Below are positions 27,107 to 36,423 of a DNA stretch of 64,000 nucleotides, piece after piece. The translations under genes were made by a program, and so were the position numbers. Positions within the stretch are counted from its first letter, which is position 1; every line of letters starts with the position of its first letter. This DNA is from Clostridia bacterium. GTDB lineage: Bacteria > Bacillota > Clostridia > UMGS1810. The notes under the pieces are model-generated. The model searched no databases. It saw only the letters and a list, made by a program, of their open reading frames with translations, and was not told where the DNA came from. Location: the NCBI GenBank assembly GCA_017481205.1, contig JAFUPN010000002.1:1-64000 (forward strand), given 5' to 3'.

Positions 27107-27119
27107 GAGAAAACAAATT

Positions 27120-27950
27120 ATGGATAATACGAATTTAACATTGCAGGTGCTTATTGCTGCAATGAATGAAAACGATTTTTCCCTGGTTAAAAATATGAAT
27201 ATTCATTGTGACTGCATTATGGCAAATCAGACCGATAATTCGTCCAAGGGTGATTTTGATATAGGTGGAAACAGCATAAAGGTTATCAACAGTACCTTTG
27301 TGGGGCTGGGTGCAAACAGAAATCTTGCTTTAGACAATGCTTCGGCAGACATTGTGCTTTTTGCAGATGATGATTTGGTTTATGCCGATGATATGCCGGA
27401 AGGCGTGCTTTCTGCATTTGAGACCAATCCAAGGGCGGATGTGATTTTATTTTCCTGTACCGAAACCGACAGCGAGGGTCAGGTGGTATACAACTATGCT
27501 CCCGGTCAGGGAAGGCGGTATATGTTTAACTCATTAAAATTTCCAACCTATGTTATTGCCGCCAGAACCAAAAGCTTAAAACGAAAAAAAATCAGATTTT
27601 CCGCCATGTTCGGAGCAGGCAGCAGCTACAGCTTCGGCGAGGATACAGTATTCCTTGCAGACTGTTTCAAGGCAGGGCTTAAGGTATACGGCAGTGACTT
27701 TAATATAGGCACCAGCACCAAGGAGCTCCACTGGTTTGAAGGCTATACGGACAGCTTCTTTATAACTAAGGGCGCTGTGTATAAATGTATTTTTGGTAAA
27801 TCAGCCCCTGTTTATGGCTTGCATTTTGCAAAAAAGTATGCTAAAATGTCAGGTATCGACAAAAAATTAATCTATGAGCTTATGGAAAAGGGCATGGAGG
27901 ATTATCAGAAGAAGATTAAAACCAATAATTTGCATTCAACGGGTCTTTGA
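27120..27950 (+). CDS. Family 2-like glycosyltransferase
   Basis: A 276-residue GT-A fold protein: LQVLIAAMNEN at the start, a GLGANRNLALDNASADIVLFADDD region near 62-85 in which the DDD triad would bind the nucleotide-sugar metal, and FSFGEDTVFLADCFKAG-type residues (SYSFGEDTVFLADC) near 170 that resemble the ED acid/base motif. No membrane helix is visible, so it is cytosolic. It shares a strand with the preceding genes (13-nt gap) but its acceptor is unknown. A role in surface polysaccharide synthesis is inferred. Confidence 0.75.
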   Translation: MDNTNLTLQVLIAAMNENDFSLVKNMNIHCDCIMANQTDNSSKGDFDIGGNSIKVINSTFVGLGANRNLALDNASADIVLFADDDLVYADDMPEGVLSAFETNPRADVILFSCTETDSEGQVVYNYAPGQGRRYMFNSLKFPTYVIAARTKSLKRKKIRFSAMFGAGSSYSFGEDTVFLADCFKAGLKVYGSDFNIGTSTKELHWFEGYTDSFFITKGAVYKCIFGKSAPVYGLHFAKKYAKMSGIDKKLIYELMEKGMEDYQKKIKTNNLHSTGL

Positions 27951-28016
27951 TTTCGCAGAATGCTGATTATACACAACGGGGAGACCCGAAATTTACTTTT
28001 CAGGAGGACAAAAGAA

Positions 28017-29126
28017 ATGAAGAAGATGAATCTTTTTGTTTGCATTTGCGTTATTTTTTGCATGATTTTCTCAATGACAGCATTTGCAGACGAAGCTGCA
28101 GTAGCAGAAGAAACAACTGCAGTTGAAGAGACTGCGGAAGAAATCGCAGAGGAAGTTACTGAAGAAGCAACAGAAGAAGCTGCTGAGGAAACAAGCGAAG
28201 CAGCAGAAGAGACTGCAGAAGAAACCGCAGAAGAAGTTACTGAAGAAGTAACAGAAGAAGCTGCAGAAGTAACTGAAGAAACAACAGAGGAAACAGCTGA
28301 AGAGACAGAAGAAGCAGTTGAGGAAACTGAAGAAGCTGCTCAGCCCAAAAATTATGATGACGAATCTGCTTTTGACAGACTCAGAGCCTATGAAATAATG
28401 CAGGGCGACGAAAACGGAAACCTCAATCTTGAGGACGATGTTACACGTGCAGAAATGGCACAGTTTATCATCAATGCAAATAACATGAAGAAGATTGAAT
28501 ACACAGTTCCTGCCGATGAGGAGCTCTTTACAGACGTTCCTGCTGAGCACTGGGCATACAATACGATTTATCTTGCAAAGAGCCTTGGCATAATCAACGG
28601 TCACGGTGACGGCACATTTGAGCCCGAGGGCAAGGTTACATATGAACAGGCTGTTAAGATGATTGTAAGCCTTCTCGGCTATACCCCCGAAGCAGAAGCA
28701 AAGGGCGGCTATCCCAACGGCTTTATTGCAGTAGCTGCAGAAATCGGTCTTACACAGTATGTAGAATTTGACCAGACTGCAAATGCAATCCGCAAGGATA
28801 TTGCAATCATGCTCGATACAGCTCTCGATATCCCTGTTATGGTACAGATTGCATATGGTTCACAGCCCGAATATCAGATTCTTAACGGTGAAAATGAATC
28901 TGAGCTTGTAACTCTCGAAAAGGAATTCCTTCCTGCAGAAGAAGTAACAGAAGAGGTTACTGAGGAAACTACTGAAGAAGTAACTGAAGAAACAACAGAA
29001 GAAACTGCTGAGGAAGTAACTGAAGAAACAACAGAAGAAACTGCTGAGGAAGTAACCGAAGAGGCAACAGAGGAAGCTGCTGAAGAAACAACCGAAGAAG
29101 CAGTGGAAGAAGCAACAGAGGAATAA
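28017..29126 (+). CDS. Secreted SLH-domain protein with Glu/Thr-rich repeat arms
   Basis: The 369-residue product has a signal peptide (MKKMNLFVCICVIFCMIFSMTAFA), an acidic low-complexity arm of about 85 residues built on (T/A)EE units, and a central block of two to three S-layer homology motifs (RLRAYEIMQGDENGN ... TRAEMAQFI; FTDVPAEHWAYNTIYLAKSLG ... VTYEQAVKMI; then a third, weaker). A second acidic arm of about 65 residues follows. SLH domains bind pyruvylated wall polymers, so wall anchoring is inferred. AGGAGG supports ATG 28017. The net charge is extremely negative, which is unusual outside the SLH block. A terminator follows. Confidence 0.85.
   Translation: MKKMNLFVCICVIFCMIFSMTAFADEAAVAEETTAVEETAEEIAEEVTEEATEEAAEETSEAAEETAEETAEEVTEEVTEEAAEVTEETTEETAEETEEAVEETEEAAQPKNYDDESAFDRLRAYEIMQGDENGNLNLEDDVTRAEMAQFIINANNMKKIEYTVPADEELFTDVPAEHWAYNTIYLAKSLGIINGHGDGTFEPEGKVTYEQAVKMIVSLLGYTPEAEAKGGYPNGFIAVAAEIGLTQYVEFDQTANAIRKDIAIMLDTALDIPVMVQIAYGSQPEYQILNGENESELVTLEKEFLPAEEVTEEVTEETTEEVTEETTEETAEEVTEETTEETAEEVTEEATEEAAEETTEEAVEEATEE
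28977..29048 (+). repeat. 36-bp perfect tandem duplication inside the SLH gene
   Basis: Positions 28977-29012 and 29013-29048 are identical 36-mers encoding a 12-residue Glu/Thr unit. Flanking units are diverged copies, so the arm grows or shrinks by unequal recombination or slippage in frame. Confidence 0.9.
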
Positions 29127-29180
29127 TTCCCTTGAATATACAAAATAAGCCTGTCTGATAATGTGGCTTAAATAAAGAAT

Positions 29181-29226
29181 AAAACCTCCAAAATCAGTAT
29201 TAAATCTGAGCTTGGAGGTTTTTTAT
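29181..29226 (+). terminator. Intrinsic terminator after the SLH gene
   Basis: AAAACCTCCAA (from 29181) pairs with TTGGAGGTTTT (to 29222), followed by T residues. It may also act on the convergent MATE gene. Confidence 0.85.
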
Positions 29227-29261
29227 TATGCAGAAAAAGTTGCTTTGATTACTGTGTAATT

Positions 29262-30626
29262 TTAGTCTGCCGGTTCTTGCTTTTTTATTTTTCGTATCAT
29301 CGCAAAGAGCATTATTGTATTTACCAATGCAGTGAGCACCCATGTGATAGGGTAGGATATATACAGTGTTTCCAGTGAGGGGTAGTGAGGGAAGAGTGTG
29401 AGTATCCATATAATACGGAATCCGCATATACCCGCTATGGATACAATCATCGGCAGTATAGATTTTCCCAATCCTCTCATAGCTGCTGTGGCAACGCCGT
29501 TAATTCCGCCGAAGGCAGATATGTATTTAAACATAATGAGATATTTCAGTCCGTACATGGCAACCTCGGCATTGCCCGGTGCATATATACCTATCAGCTG
29601 TGTGGCAAACTGCGCACTGATAAATCCCAGCACCGTGCCGATTACAATGACATTTGCATAGCACACCATTGTAGATTTTACCACTCTGTCTATCTTGCGT
29701 GCTCCGTAGTTCTGAGCTGAATATACTATTGCCGCTGTTGCAAAGGAATCCATGGTTACACTCACAAAGTTGAGTATGTTTGCACCTGCAGTAAATCCTG
29801 ACATGGCATGGGCTCCGAAGGAGTTTACACTGCTTTGTATAAGTATGTTTGATATAGAGTAGGTGCATGACTGGATGCCGGCAGGCAGACCGATAAGTAT
29901 AATATGCTTAAGCTCCTGCATATGCACGCGGATTTTGCCCGGAATCAGACGACATGCATTGTCCGTACGGATAAGTGTTATTACCACAAGTGCTGCCGAT
30001 ATGTACTGGCTTATGATGGTTGCAAGGGCAACACCTGCTACATTCATTTTAAATACTATAACAAAAAACAGGTTAAGAACTACATTTATCAGTCCTGCTG
30101 CAGTAAGAAAATACAGCGGTCTTTTGGTATCGCCCATGGAGCGTAGTACCGCCGCACTGAAGTTGTACAGCAGATTGGCGGGTACCCCGGCAAATATAAT
30201 CTGCATATATACAACTGAATAGTCAATAACATTATCCGGTGTGCCCATCCAGGTGAGCAGGGTTCTTGAGGCAAATATGCCGAACAGTGCAATTATAATA
30301 CCGAATAGCAAGCTTATTGCAACCGAGGTGTGCACCGCTTTTGATGTTTTTTCAAAATCCTCGGCGCCTATATACCGTGATACTATGGCACTTACACCTG
30401 CACCCATACCGATAAACAGACCCACAATGAGGTTTGTGATGGAGCTCGTGGCACCTACCGCCGCCAGACATATATCTCCGGCATATCTTCCCACTATAAT
30501 CATATCTGCTGCGTTGTACAGAGTCTGCAGTATATTTGTCAGTATGACCGGCAGTGTAAACAGCAGTATGCCCGACTGCATCGGACCGTTGGTAATGTCT
30601 ATGTCATATTTTCTGAACAGCTTCAT
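29262..30626 (-). CDS. MATE family efflux transporter
   Basis: Cation-coupled exporter of drugs or metabolites. The 454-residue protein has two repeats of six helices: the N-lobe opens with NGPMQSGILLFTLPVILTNILQTLYNAADMIIVGRYAG, recognisable as the MATE entry motif, and the C-lobe repeats it from about residue 240 (IGLPAGIQSCTYSISNILIQ). AAGGAG precedes ATG 30626, with a clear promoter at 30689-30717. It is divergent from the ABC importer operon. Substrate unknown. Confidence 0.92.
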   Translation of the reverse strand: MKLFRKYDIDITNGPMQSGILLFTLPVILTNILQTLYNAADMIIVGRYAGDICLAAVGATSSITNLIVGLFIGMGAGVSAIVSRYIGAEDFEKTSKAVHTSVAISLLFGIIIALFGIFASRTLLTWMGTPDNVIDYSVVYMQIIFAGVPANLLYNFSAAVLRSMGDTKRPLYFLTAAGLINVVLNLFFVIVFKMNVAGVALATIISQYISAALVVITLIRTDNACRLIPGKIRVHMQELKHIILIGLPAGIQSCTYSISNILIQSSVNSFGAHAMSGFTAGANILNFVSVTMDSFATAAIVYSAQNYGARKIDRVVKSTMVCYANVIVIGTVLGFISAQFATQLIGIYAPGNAEVAMYGLKYLIMFKYISAFGGINGVATAAMRGLGKSILPMIVSIAGICGFRIIWILTLFPHYPSLETLYISYPITWVLTALVNTIMLFAMIRKIKKQEPAD

Positions 30627-30688
30627 AAATTCTCCTTAATTTTCCGACACTATGTCAAATTTATACAACTTTGTTTGGGCTAATATAT

Positions 30689-30717
30689 ATTGTATAACTT
30701 TGGAGAACAAAAGTCAA
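30689..30717 (-). promoter_or_regulatory. Promoter for the MATE gene
   Basis: On the minus strand: TTGACT (30717-30712), 17-bp spacer, TACAAT (30694-30689), 63 nt upstream of the start. Confidence 0.8.
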
Positions 30718-30735
30718 TGTTAAGCGAAAAAAATG

Positions 30736-30764
30736 TTGTAAAATTATTCTTTCTGTGATATACT
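30736..30764 (+). promoter_or_regulatory. Promoter for the ABC importer operon
   Basis: TTGTAA (30736-30741), 17-bp spacer, TATACT (30759-30764) with an extended TG at 30756. The leader contains a terminator-like hairpin (AGGGCG at 30823, CGCCCT at 30839) followed by TTTTT, so transcription attenuation is possible. Confidence 0.7.
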
Positions 30765-30854
30765 TATTTCAGTAAAAGTGATGAAAGCGGTGTTGTGATG
30801 AGAATTCTTATTGCAGATATTCAGGGCGGCAGATACAGCGCCCTTTTTTACTGT

Positions 30855-32387
30855 ATGAAAAAAATTATTTTATTGATTATTGCATTTATTTTGGTGCTTG
30901 CATTTTCAGCCTGTACCGGTGATACCTTAAGCGGAACCACTCTTACATATGGCAGCAGTGATATTGTACGCATAAATCCTGCCATGGATGAGCACGGCGA
31001 AATAAATCCGCTGTTGTTTGACGGGCTCACGGACAGGGACAAAAATAATGAGATTATACCCTGCCTGGCTGAGTCGTGGGTGTATGATGAAAGCAATTAT
31101 ACATACACCTTCAGCCTGAGAGATGATGTTAAATGGCATGATGGCGAGCGCTTTACTGCCCATGATGTTAAATTTACCTTTGAGGCAATTATGAATCCTG
31201 ATAACCATTCGGAAATCGCTTCAAACTATGAGGAGGTTGAGTCCATAACGGTTGCAGATGATTTTACCGTTTCTTTCAGGCTGTCTGCTCCCAATTTTGC
31301 TTTTCTTGACTATATGACCATGCCCATTCTGCCCGAGCATCTGCTGGCGGGCGAAAATATGCAGACCTCGGATTTTTTTCTTGCGCCTGTGGGTACCGGT
31401 CCTTACGTTATAAAGGAACGTGAAGAGGGTCAGGCGATAATTCTCACCAAGAACGAAGGTTATTTCCTCGGCGCGGCTGCTATTGACAATATTGTATTCA
31501 GAATTGTGGGAGACGATATTTCAAAGGCGCTTATGCTTAAATCCGGCGAGTTGGACCTTGCGCAGGTGAGCCCCGCAGATGCACAGGGCATTAAGGAAGA
31601 GCCGGGTCTGACTGTATATCGTATGAAAACTGCAGATTACCGCGGTATTATGTATAACTTTGCCAACGAATACTGGCAGCGCAATGCAGACCTTATACCT
31701 GCCATAAATTATGCCGTAGACAGGCAGTCTATAGCGGATTCCGTACTGCTTGGCTGCGGACAGCCGGCTTACAGTCCCATTCAGCTGAATAAGTATAATT
31801 ATGACGGAGTCGAAAAATATGAATATAATCCTGCCAGGGCTGAGCAGCTGCTTTTAAGCGCAGGCTGTGTTAAAAGGGAAGACGGCTTCTGCTACCGTAA
31901 CGGTGAAAAAATAGGCTTTACGGTGAATGTCAATGCCGATGACAGAGTGCGCATTGATATGGCAATGGCGGCATCCCAGCAGCTTCGGGCAATAGGCGTG
32001 GATATGAAGGTAGCAATCCCCGAGACAGTGGACTGGTCAGCTCAGGAGGCATATCTTATCGGCTGGGGAAGCCCCTTTGATGCCGATGACCATACCTACA
32101 AGGTTTTCGGTACGGGAAAGGGAGCTAATTATTCATCCTATTCCAATCCTGCAGCAGACCGATATCTTACCGAAGCCAGAAGAACCTCTGATGAAGCCCT
32201 CCGTGCCGATGCGTACAAAAATTTTCAGATTGAGTTTGCAAATAATCCCGCCTATACCTTACTTTGCTATATAGATGCACTGTATGCGGCGAGGGACAAC
32301 ATCTCGGGAATAGATAAGGATGTGGTACTCGGTCATCATGGAGTTGGTATTTTTAACAATATAACCGAATGGACTATAAATAACTAA
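30855..32387 (+). CDS. ABC transporter substrate-binding lipoprotein, family 5
   Basis: Extracytoplasmic receptor for peptides, nickel complexes or similar ligands. From ATG 30855 the product is 510 residues with a lipoprotein signal (MKKIILLIIAFILVLAFSAC; lipobox cysteine at residue 20). SBP_bac_5 hallmarks follow: NPLLFDGLTDRDKNNE, LAESWVYDE, TYTFSLRDDVKWHDGERFTA, and GTGPYVIKE. No Shine-Dalgarno fits 30855. An in-frame ATG at 30798 is nearer the promoter and would add 19 residues, so the start is uncertain. First gene of a four-gene importer operon. Confidence 0.88.
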   Translation: MKKIILLIIAFILVLAFSACTGDTLSGTTLTYGSSDIVRINPAMDEHGEINPLLFDGLTDRDKNNEIIPCLAESWVYDESNYTYTFSLRDDVKWHDGERFTAHDVKFTFEAIMNPDNHSEIASNYEEVESITVADDFTVSFRLSAPNFAFLDYMTMPILPEHLLAGENMQTSDFFLAPVGTGPYVIKEREEGQAIILTKNEGYFLGAAAIDNIVFRIVGDDISKALMLKSGELDLAQVSPADAQGIKEEPGLTVYRMKTADYRGIMYNFANEYWQRNADLIPAINYAVDRQSIADSVLLGCGQPAYSPIQLNKYNYDGVEKYEYNPARAEQLLLSAGCVKREDGFCYRNGEKIGFTVNVNADDRVRIDMAMAASQQLRAIGVDMKVAIPETVDWSAQEAYLIGWGSPFDADDHTYKVFGTGKGANYSSYSNPAADRYLTEARRTSDEALRADAYKNFQIEFANNPAYTLLCYIDALYAARDNISGIDKDVVLGHHGVGIFNNITEWTINN

Positions 32388-32401
32388 AGTTGGTATTTTG
32401 T

Positions 32402-34102
32402 ATGAACAAGCTTCTTGAAATAAAAAATCTGTCTGTAGCTATTGATACTCACTATGGCAAAAAAGATGTGCTGAGGGATATATGCCTTGAGGTGTACCCG
32501 GGTGAGGTGTTGGCTGTCATAGGTGAGTCCGGATGCGGCAAGACTATGCTTTGCAAAAGTATTATGAGGCTGCTGCCAAGGTCTGCAAAAATTGTGAGTG
32601 GAAGCATAATTGCCGATGGAGAGGATATAACAGGATATTCTGATAGAAAAATGCAGTCTCTCAGAGGCAGACTGCTTTCAATGACTTTTCAGGATTCTCT
32701 CTCTGCGCTTAATCCCGCCTTGTCTGTAGGACATCAGATAGGAGAGGCAGTCAGCCTTCACAGACCGGGACTTCCCAAAGCTCAGGTCAGAGAGCGTGTT
32801 ATTGAACTTCTTGAGTCGGTAGAGATACACAATCCGGAACAGGTATACATTATGTATCCCCACAGCCTGTCAGGTGGTATGCGTCAGCGATGCGTCATTG
32901 CCATGGCGCTGGCATCAGAAGCAAAAATTCTCCTGGCAGACGAGCCTGCCACGGCTCTTGATGTGACGGTGCAGGCAAGGATATTGCAGCTGCTTAAAAA
33001 AATTCAGAAAGAGCGTGATATGGCTGTGGTATTGGTGAGCCATGACCCGGGAGTTGTAGCGGGCATTGCTCACAGGGTGGCAGTTATGCAGGAGGGAAGG
33101 ATTGTGGAAAACGGCATAACAAAGGATATTTTCGCTGTGCCACGCCATCCCTGCACCAAGAGCCTTTTGAAGAATAAGCCTGACTTTTCAAAGAAAAGCG
33201 AAATATCAGGGGAAACTTTGTTGGAGGTAAAAAATCTGACTCATGATTTTGTGATAAATAAGCACAGTGTTATCCGTGCGGTAGACAATGTTTCTTTTTC
33301 GGTCAGAAAAGGAGAGATTTTCGGACTGGTAGGTGAGTCAGGCTGCGGAAAATCCACCCTTGCACGCTGTATTATGAATATATATAAGCCTTATGCCGGA
33401 GAAATATTATATAAGGGCATTAATGTATGCGATAAGGCGGATTTTCGCTCAAACAGAAAAATCCTTCAGACCAAAAGGCAGATTATATTTCAGGATTCAT
33501 CATCAAGCCTTAATCACAGCATGAGAGTAGCGGATATCATTGCCGAGCCCATGCGTCTGTGCGGTATTTCGCCCAAGCGGGGTACTTATCTTAAGGAGGC
33601 TGAGTTTCAGTTGTATCATGTGGGACTTAATTCTGACTTCCTGTGGAAAAAGCCTGCCGAGCTTTCCGGCGGTCAGCGTCAGCGTGTGGCAATTGCAAGG
33701 GCGCTGTCTGTGGAGCCGGAGCTGCTTGTTGCAGATGAGCCCCTCTCCTCTCTTGATGCGGCAGTACAGGCTCAGATTGTAAATCTGTTTAATCACCTCA
33801 GGGATGAGCATGGTTTTTCCTTTGTTTTCATAAGCCATGATTTGTCTATGGTAAAATATCTTTGCCATCGGGCTGGGGTTATGTATAAGGGCAGATTGGT
33901 AGAACTTGCACCTGTTGATGAGCTGTTTTCAAATCCGCTTCATCCCTACACACGTACTCTGATTTCCTCTGTTCCCGATACCGACCCGGCTTCAGACTGG
34001 CTTGACAGGTTTGACCGGAGCGGGCAGGACAGCTTCTGCACAGAAGGTATTTTTACAGAGGTATCCGCCGGGCATTTTGTACTCATGGAGGTGCATACAT
34101 GA
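32402..34102 (+). CDS. Fused double ATPase of an oligopeptide/nickel-type ABC importer
   Basis: Both nucleotide-binding domains on one chain (566 residues), equivalent to DppD plus DppF. Domain 1 (about 1-250): Walker [10 protein letters not shown], signature LSGGMRQRC, Walker [12 protein letters not shown]. Domain 2 (about 275-540): Walker [10 protein letters not shown], signature LSGGQRQRV, Walker [12 protein letters not shown]. Each is followed by an H-loop (VSHDPG, ISHDLS). The oligopeptide-type C-terminal extension is present after domain 2 ([16 protein letters not shown]). I use ATG 32402. The stop overlaps the permease start (ATGA). Confidence 0.92.
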   Translation: MNKLLEIKNLSVAIDTHYGKKDVLRDICLEVYPGEVLAVIGESGCGKTMLCKSIMRLLPRSAKIVSGSIIADGEDITGYSDRKMQSLRGRLLSMTFQDSLSALNPALSVGHQIGEAVSLHRPGLPKAQVRERVIELLESVEIHNPEQVYIMYPHSLSGGMRQRCVIAMALASEAKILLADEPATALDVTVQARILQLLKKIQKERDMAVVLVSHDPGVVAGIAHRVAVMQEGRIVENGITKDIFAVPRHPCTKSLLKNKPDFSKKSEISGETLLEVKNLTHDFVINKHSVIRAVDNVSFSVRKGEIFGLVGESGCGKSTLARCIMNIYKPYAGEILYKGINVCDKADFRSNRKILQTKRQIIFQDSSSSLNHSMRVADIIAEPMRLCGISPKRGTYLKEAEFQLYHVGLNSDFLWKKPAELSGGQRQRVAIARALSVEPELLVADEPLSSLDAAVQAQIVNLFNHLRDEHGFSFVFISHDLSMVKYLCHRAGVMYKGRLVELAPVDELFSNPLHPYTRTLISSVPDTDPASDWLDRFDRSGQDSFCTEGIFTEVSAGHFVLMEVHT

Positions 34103-35085
34103 AATCAGCCGTTGTTTATGCAGTAAAAAAGCTGTTGATATTTTTTGCCGGAATTTTTGTACTTTCGATAATTGTATTTGTTATGTCCCGTATTGCCCCC
34201 GGTGACCCTCTTGTATCCTATTACGGCGACAGGGCAGAGAAAATGTCTGCTTCCGAGAAGGCAGCTGCAAGAGAACGCCTGGGTCTTGACAGTTCCGTAT
34301 ATATTCAGTACATACGTTGGGTCGGGAATGCTGCCCGGGGTAATTTCGGCATTTCTTATAAATACAGGCAGGATGTGTCTGAGGTTATATCACGTAGATT
34401 GGGAAATACCCTTATGTTGGGCGGTATAAGCTTTGCACTTGTTTTCATCCTGGCTTTGCTGCTTGGATGGTTTTGTGCACGGTTTGAGGATAGGCTTCCG
34501 GACAGGATTTTGTGCAAGACGGGCACGTTTGTCAGCTGCATACCTGAGTTCTGGCTGTCTCTGGTTCTTATTTTTGTATTTGCCGTTACCCTTGGTGTTT
34601 TGCCGGGCGGCGGGGCATATGACCCTGGACATAGTGGCGATGCTTTAAACAGGCTCCGGCATCTTGTATTGCCAGTTGCTGTTCTTGTGATGAGCCATTT
34701 TTGGTATTATGCATATCCGGTGCGCAATATGCTTCTTGAGCAGACCCATGCAGATTACGTGCTTACTGCAAAAGCAAAAGGTATGTCATCCGGAGCAGTA
34801 ATGCTTAAGCATTGTATACCCAATATCATACCCTCATATATCAGCTTTATGGCGGTATCTGTTCCTCATATCCTGAGCGGAACATATATTGTCGAGGCGG
34901 TATTCAGCTATCCGGGGCTTGGCACTCTTGCATACGAAAGCGCCCGCTATGGTGATTACAATCTGCTTATGGTTATTTGCCTGCTGACCGGTACGGCAGT
35001 AATACTGAGCAATATGACAGGACAGGCGATTATGGAAAAAATCAATCCGGCAATCTCAGCCCAAAAACGAGGTGAAAATTTATGA
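34099..35085 (+). CDS. ABC importer permease, DppB/NikB type
   Basis: First inner-membrane permease, 328 residues: N-terminal helix (FFAGIFVLSIIVFVMSRIAPGDP, the classic DppB start), a periplasmic segment GLDSSVYIQYIRWVGNAARGNFGISY, five more helices, and the EAA loop TAKAKGMSSGAVMLKHCIPN that docks on the ATPase. ATGA overlaps at both ends couple it to the ATPase and the second permease. Confidence 0.92.
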   Translation: MKSAVVYAVKKLLIFFAGIFVLSIIVFVMSRIAPGDPLVSYYGDRAEKMSASEKAAARERLGLDSSVYIQYIRWVGNAARGNFGISYKYRQDVSEVISRRLGNTLMLGGISFALVFILALLLGWFCARFEDRLPDRILCKTGTFVSCIPEFWLSLVLIFVFAVTLGVLPGGGAYDPGHSGDALNRLRHLVLPVAVLVMSHFWYYAYPVRNMLLEQTHADYVLTAKAKGMSSGAVMLKHCIPNIIPSYISFMAVSVPHILSGTYIVEAVFSYPGLGTLAYESARYGDYNLLMVICLLTGTAVILSNMTGQAIMEKINPAISAQKRGENL

Positions 35086-35969
35086 GCCACAGAGAATTAT
35101 TTGATGCTGAAGCTGTTTCACAAACGGCGCCGGGGTCTTTTGCAAAAAAGCTTGCAGACAGCGGATTCCCTGTATTATCTGCTGCATTGCTGGGAATCAT
35201 TGTTCTGTTGTGTATGGGAGCAGAGCTCATTATGACCAAGGACCCTTCATATATGCATCTTGAAAGCATACATCAGCCTCCCTGCAGAGAATTTATTTTT
35301 GGTACAGATTCCATGGGGAGAGATATTTTTTCGGCTTTGTGGTACGGCGGCAGGATATCTGTGCTTATCGGCGTTCTTTCAGCAGTTATATCCGCTCTGA
35401 TAGCGGTGCTTTACGGTGCTGCCGCAGATGTGGCTCCGTCTGGGATAGATACTGCGATGATGAGACTTGCAGATATTCTGCTGAGTATTCCCTCTCTCCT
35501 TGCGGTTTTGTTTTTGCAGGCAATACTTGGCAGGGCGGATGTTCTTTCTCTTTCTTTTGTAATCGGAGTAACATCTTGGCCTGCTATTGCCAAGGTGGTT
35601 CGATCCGAGGTTCGCCGTCTGCAAAGCTGCGAATATGTTATTGCCTCAAGGTGTATGGGAGGCGGCTTTTTTCATATTCTCAAAATGCATTTTCTGCCAA
35701 ATCTGCTTCCGACAGTTATGTTTATGGTAGTTATGAATATCCGCGGAGCAATAGTTGCTGAGTCTACACTGAGCTTCCTGGGGCTTGGTCTGCCTCTTGA
35801 TGTAATCTCCTGGGGCAGTATGCTGTCCCTTGCAGAAAAATCTCTCCTGGCTTCCGGTTGGTGGGCAATTGTTATTCCGGGAGTTTTTCTCATCACCCTG
35901 CTTATGTGCATAACCAATATAGGCAATTGGCTCAGAAAGAGCTTTTCGGCGGGGGAAAACAATGTTTAG
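35082..35969 (+). CDS. ABC importer permease, DppC/NikC type
   Basis: Second permease, 295 residues: a hydrophilic N-terminus, helix at about 27-47, the DppC signature FGTDSMGRDIFSALWYGGRIS near 77-96, five more helices, and the EAA loop IASRCMGGGFFHILKMHFLPN. Completes the importer. The ligand is not predictable: dipeptides, oligopeptides, nickel or opines are all compatible. Confidence 0.92.
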   Translation: MSHRELFDAEAVSQTAPGSFAKKLADSGFPVLSAALLGIIVLLCMGAELIMTKDPSYMHLESIHQPPCREFIFGTDSMGRDIFSALWYGGRISVLIGVLSAVISALIAVLYGAAADVAPSGIDTAMMRLADILLSIPSLLAVLFLQAILGRADVLSLSFVIGVTSWPAIAKVVRSEVRRLQSCEYVIASRCMGGGFFHILKMHFLPNLLPTVMFMVVMNIRGAIVAESTLSFLGLGLPLDVISWGSMLSLAEKSLLASGWWAIVIPGVFLITLLMCITNIGNWLRKSFSAGENNV

Positions 35970-36053
35970 CCGTGTGGCGGTCTTAGCCGAAGCATAGGAT
36001 TTTCTGTACGGATAATTCTTTTTCAAAAAAACAAAATATTTTTCAAAAAAGTC

Positions 36054-36082
36054 TTGACAGAACCGATTTTGCGTGGTATTAT
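36054..36082 (+). promoter_or_regulatory. Promoter for the tRNA-Ser genes
   Basis: TTGACA (36054-36059), 17-bp spacer, TATTAT (36077-36082), 29 nt before the first tRNA. Confidence 0.8.
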
Positions 36083-36110
36083 ATATAGGTAGCTTATGAG
36101 CGCTACACAC

Positions 36111-36197
36111 GGAGAGGTGTCCGAGTGGTTTAAGGAGCTAGTCTTGAAAACTAGTGATGCGAAAGCACCCAGAGTTCGAATCTCTGCCTCTCCGCCA
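36111..36197 (+). tRNA. tRNA-Ser (UGA)
   Basis: Full class II cloverleaf: acceptor GGAGAGG with CCTCTCC (36187-36193), discriminator G and encoded CCA. The anticodon stem CTAGT/ACTAG has loop CTTGAAA (anticodon TGA). A long variable arm is present, and the T-loop is GTTCGAATC. It reads UCA and probably other UCN codons. Confidence 0.97.
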
Positions 36198-36258
36198 TTT
36201 TTTTATTAATATTTTGGAGTAGGATTTGCCCATGCATCGACAGGCAGATTCCCTTTAC

Positions 36259-36349
36259 GGAGAAGTACTCAAGAGGTCGAAGAGGCGCCCCTGCTAAGGG
36301 TGTAGGTCGTTAACGCGGCGCGAGAGTTCAAATCTCTCCTTCTCCGCCA
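36259..36349 (+). tRNA. tRNA-Ser (GCU), integration target
   Basis: Acceptor GGAGAAG with CTTCTCC, discriminator G and encoded CCA; anticodon loop CTGCTAA (anticodon GCT) in a CCC/GGG-closed stem; long variable arm; T-loop GTTCAAATC. It reads AGC/AGU. Its last 14 nt (36336-36349, CTCCTTCTCCGCCA) recur at 48391, and the last 11 recur at 42447 and 43671, marking it as the integration site of the island downstream. Confidence 0.97.
36336..36349 (+). other. attL-like core at the tRNA 3' end
   Basis: CTCCTTCTCCGCCA forms the end of tRNA-Ser(GCU). The tRNA stays intact, so the incoming DNA replaced its 3' end with an identical copy. The island begins at 36350. Confidence 0.75.
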
Positions 36350-36423
36350 ATCATTCAATACTCTACTTTGCAAACGAGAAGTATTGAACAATCAGGAATT
36401 GAGAACATTACTTAGGTTAGGAA

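Noticed and set aside
28084-29125. Possible CRISPR-like array from repeated units in the SLH gene
   Set aside because: The repeats are in-frame protein-coding tandem units without spacers.
36259-36349. Possibility that the second tRNA is a pseudogene generated by integration
   Set aside because: All stems, the GCT anticodon, the long variable arm and the CCA end are intact.
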